From Brevundimonas sp. SH203 (GTDB taxonomy: Bacteria > Pseudomonadota > Alphaproteobacteria > Caulobacterales > Caulobacteraceae), in NCBI RefSeq assembly GCF_002157625.1, contig NZ_BDMM01000003.1, positions 372,001 through 436,000 on the forward strand: a DNA stretch of 64,000 nt, given 5' to 3'. Position 1 is the stretch's first letter, and every line of letters starts with the position of its first letter. Shown piece after piece: positions 62,624-64,000 of this stretch. The notes under the pieces are model-generated. The model was not told the DNA's origin and made no database searches. It saw only the letters and a program-made list of their open reading frames with translations. Made by a program: the position numbers and the translations under genes.

Positions 62624-63325
62624 TCAGTTCATGGCGGCGTCGGTCGTGGCCCCGTTGGCCTTATCGTTGTTCACATGACCGCCGTTGGTCTTGCCGTTAG
62701 TCGCCGAGGTCCGTTCCGGGTCGATCCAGCCCACGTTTCCGTCGGGGCGGCGATAGACCACCGCTAGGCCGCCGTGGGCCGCATTGCGGAACAGCACGAC
62801 CGGATAGCCGGTCATGTCCAGTTCCAGCACCGCACGTCCGACCGTGATGGTGCGGATTTCGTGTTCCGTCTCGGCGATCACCATGCCCAGCGGCGGCGGG
62901 CCGTCGTTCTGGCTCGCGTCGCCGAAGACGTCGTCCTCCACGCTGTCGGGGTCCCGCAGCACGATGCTGCGGGCGACTTCGCGGGCGGCGTTCTCGGTCT
63001 TCTCGGGCGAAAGGCCCTTGGGGCCGATATGGTGATCCTTCAGGCGGCGCTTGTAGCGACGCACCCGGGTTTCCAGGCGATCCAGCGCCTCGGTGAAGGC
63101 CGAATGGGCGTCGCCGCCGAATCCGGTCGTCACCAGCGTCTGGCCCGACGCGAGGCGGACCCAACAGTCCACCTTGAAGCCATGGCCGTCCTTGGACACC
63201 ACGACCTCGGCGTCGTCACCGCCGCGGGCGAAGTATTTTCCGACCCCGTCTTCGAGTTCCTGGGAGATGCGCGAGCCTAACGCTTCGCCGACATCCACTT
63301 GCTTGCCGCTGACTTGGACTTGCAT
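62624..63325 (-). CDS. hpf: Long ribosome hibernation-promoting factor
   Basis: 233 aa: N-terminal S30AE domain (MQVQVSGKQVDVGEALGSRISQELEDGVGKYF...) and a separate C-terminal dimerisation domain (PPPLGMVIAETEHEIRTITVGRAVLELDMTGYPVVLFRNAAHGGLAVVYRRPDGNVGWIDP). Long-form HPF pairs 70S ribosomes into 100S. The extra C-terminal 30 residues are Asn/Lys/Thr-rich. ATG 63325 chosen. Confidence 0.94.
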   Translation of the reverse strand: MQVQVSGKQVDVGEALGSRISQELEDGVGKYFARGGDDAEVVVSKDGHGFKVDCWVRLASGQTLVTTGFGGDAHSAFTEALDRLETRVRRYKRRLKDHHIGPKGLSPEKTENAAREVARSIVLRDPDSVEDDVFGDASQNDGPPPLGMVIAETEHEIRTITVGRAVLELDMTGYPVVLFRNAAHGGLAVVYRRPDGNVGWIDPERTSATNGKTNGGHVNNDKANGATTDAAMN

Positions 63326-63400
63326 GCCGATAGAACGCGCCCGCCCCGATTTGGTGTCAATCCAGATCACCATTTTGTGGTGAAGCTTGCACGATTATTT

Positions 63401-64000
63401 TCAGGCGGTCTTCAGCATCCGCCGACGTTGCACCGAGGACGGAATCCTCAAGGCTTCCCGATATTTGGCCACCGTCCGGCGGGCGATGTCGATGCCGGTT
63501 TCCTTCAGGATTTCGACGATCCGGTCGTCGGACAAAACGTCGCCCTCCAGCCCCTCGCCGTCGATCATCGTCTTGATCTTGTGACGGACGGCTTCGGCCG
63601 AATGGCTGGCCGCCCCGTCTACCGACTGGATGGCGGCGGTGAAGAAGAATTTCAGCTCGAACACACCGCGCGGCGTCGAGACATATTTGTTCGAGGTGAC
63701 GCGGCTGACGGTCGATTCGTGCATGCCGATGGCGTCCGCCACCGTCTTCAGATTCAGCGGCCGCAGGAACTCCACCCCGAAGGCGAAGAAGGCGTCCTGC
63801 TGGCGCACGATCTCGGACGACACCTTCAATATGGTCTTGGCCCGCTGATCCAACGACTTGACCAGCCAGTTGGCCTGGGCCGCGCAGTCCGCGACAAAGG
63901 TCTTTTCCGTATCCGACCGCGCGCCCGCCTGGACCAGGCCGTGATAGCGTTTGTCCACCAGCAGGCGCGGCAGGGTGTCGGCGTTCAACTCCACCCGCCA
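63401..64000 (-). CDS. rpoN: RNA polymerase sigma-54 factor, C-terminal part
   Basis: Last 199 codons; the gene continues beyond the right edge. The core-binding region (ALDQRAKTILKV-like SLDQRAKTILKVSSEIVRQQDAFF), HTH (LKTVADAIGMHESTVSRVTSNKYV) and the RpoN box ARRTVAKYRE near the end are clear. Controls nitrogen, flagellar and other enhancer-dependent promoters. Confidence 0.97.
   Translation of the reverse strand, partial: WRVELNADTLPRLLVDKRYHGLVQAGARSDTEKTFVADCAAQANWLVKSLDQRAKTILKVSSEIVRQQDAFFAFGVEFLRPLNLKTVADAIGMHESTVSRVTSNKYVSTPRGVFELKFFFTAAIQSVDGAASHSAEAVRHKIKTMIDGEGLEGDVLSDDRIVEILKETGIDIARRTVAKYREALRIPSSVQRRRMLKTA

Overview
The window is GC-rich, gene-dense chromosomal DNA from an alphaproteobacterium, most likely a Caulobacteraceae member close to Brevundimonas. 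This is inferred from gene content and order: the cox cluster ctaC-ctaD-ctaB-coxF-ctaG-coxC-DUF983-surf1, a PdeA-type GGDEF/EAL protein with a GEDEF motif, rpoN-hpf-ptsN, Hsp20 followed by DUF1150, and a PQQ glucose dehydrogenase. No phage, transposase, CRISPR array or rRNA is visible. Many genes overlap by 4 bp (ATGA), so short operons dominate.

Layout. 1-2.1 kb: persulfide detoxification locus (TSUP transporter, rhodanese, BigR-type repressor, divergent persulfide dioxygenase). 2.1-11.9 kb: PdeA-like phosphodiesterase, acetyltransferase, TetR with a divergent di-iron protein, DUF1800/DUF1501 pair, SulP transporter, cold-shock protein, FMN reductase. 11.9-20.3 kb: M16 peptidase and the minus-strand aa3 cytochrome oxidase cluster. 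20.5-24.4 kb: PadR/DUF1700/GIN-domain operon, ubiA, a DUF3298-type lipoprotein. 24.5-31.6 kb: XRE-controlled operon, fatty acid desaturase, methyltransferase, PfpI, zinc peptidase, pgm. 31.6-38.0 kb: threonine genes thrC, thrB and an aspartokinase-like/homoserine dehydrogenase fusion. 38.1-40.6 kb: methionine operon metX-metB behind a SAM riboswitch. 40.6-50.2 kb: tRNA-Glu, galE, carA, a GH3 glucosidase, a ZIP transporter, proBA. 50.2-61 kb: MazEF-type module, gcd, gltD, gltB, amtB. 61.3-64 kb: small heat-shock protein, DUF1150, ptsN, hpf, rpoN (cut by the right edge).

The most notable structures are regulatory RNAs. The minus strand upstream of the thr fusion gene carries a short ORF rich in Thr codons plus adjacent Ile codons, an 8-bp antiterminator option and an intrinsic terminator: a classical threonine/isoleucine attenuator in front of an enzyme lacking ACT feedback domains. 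About 130 bp away and divergent lies a SAM-I-type aptamer before metX-metB, so the two homoserine-consuming branches are each controlled by an RNA device. A third candidate is a structured 5'UTR that pairs with the hsp20 Shine-Dalgarno.

Several perfect palindromes mark likely operators (BigR, TetR, MazE, XRE). At least four families of dispersed, palindrome-ended intergenic repeats occur, several ending in CGTCAT/ATGACG.
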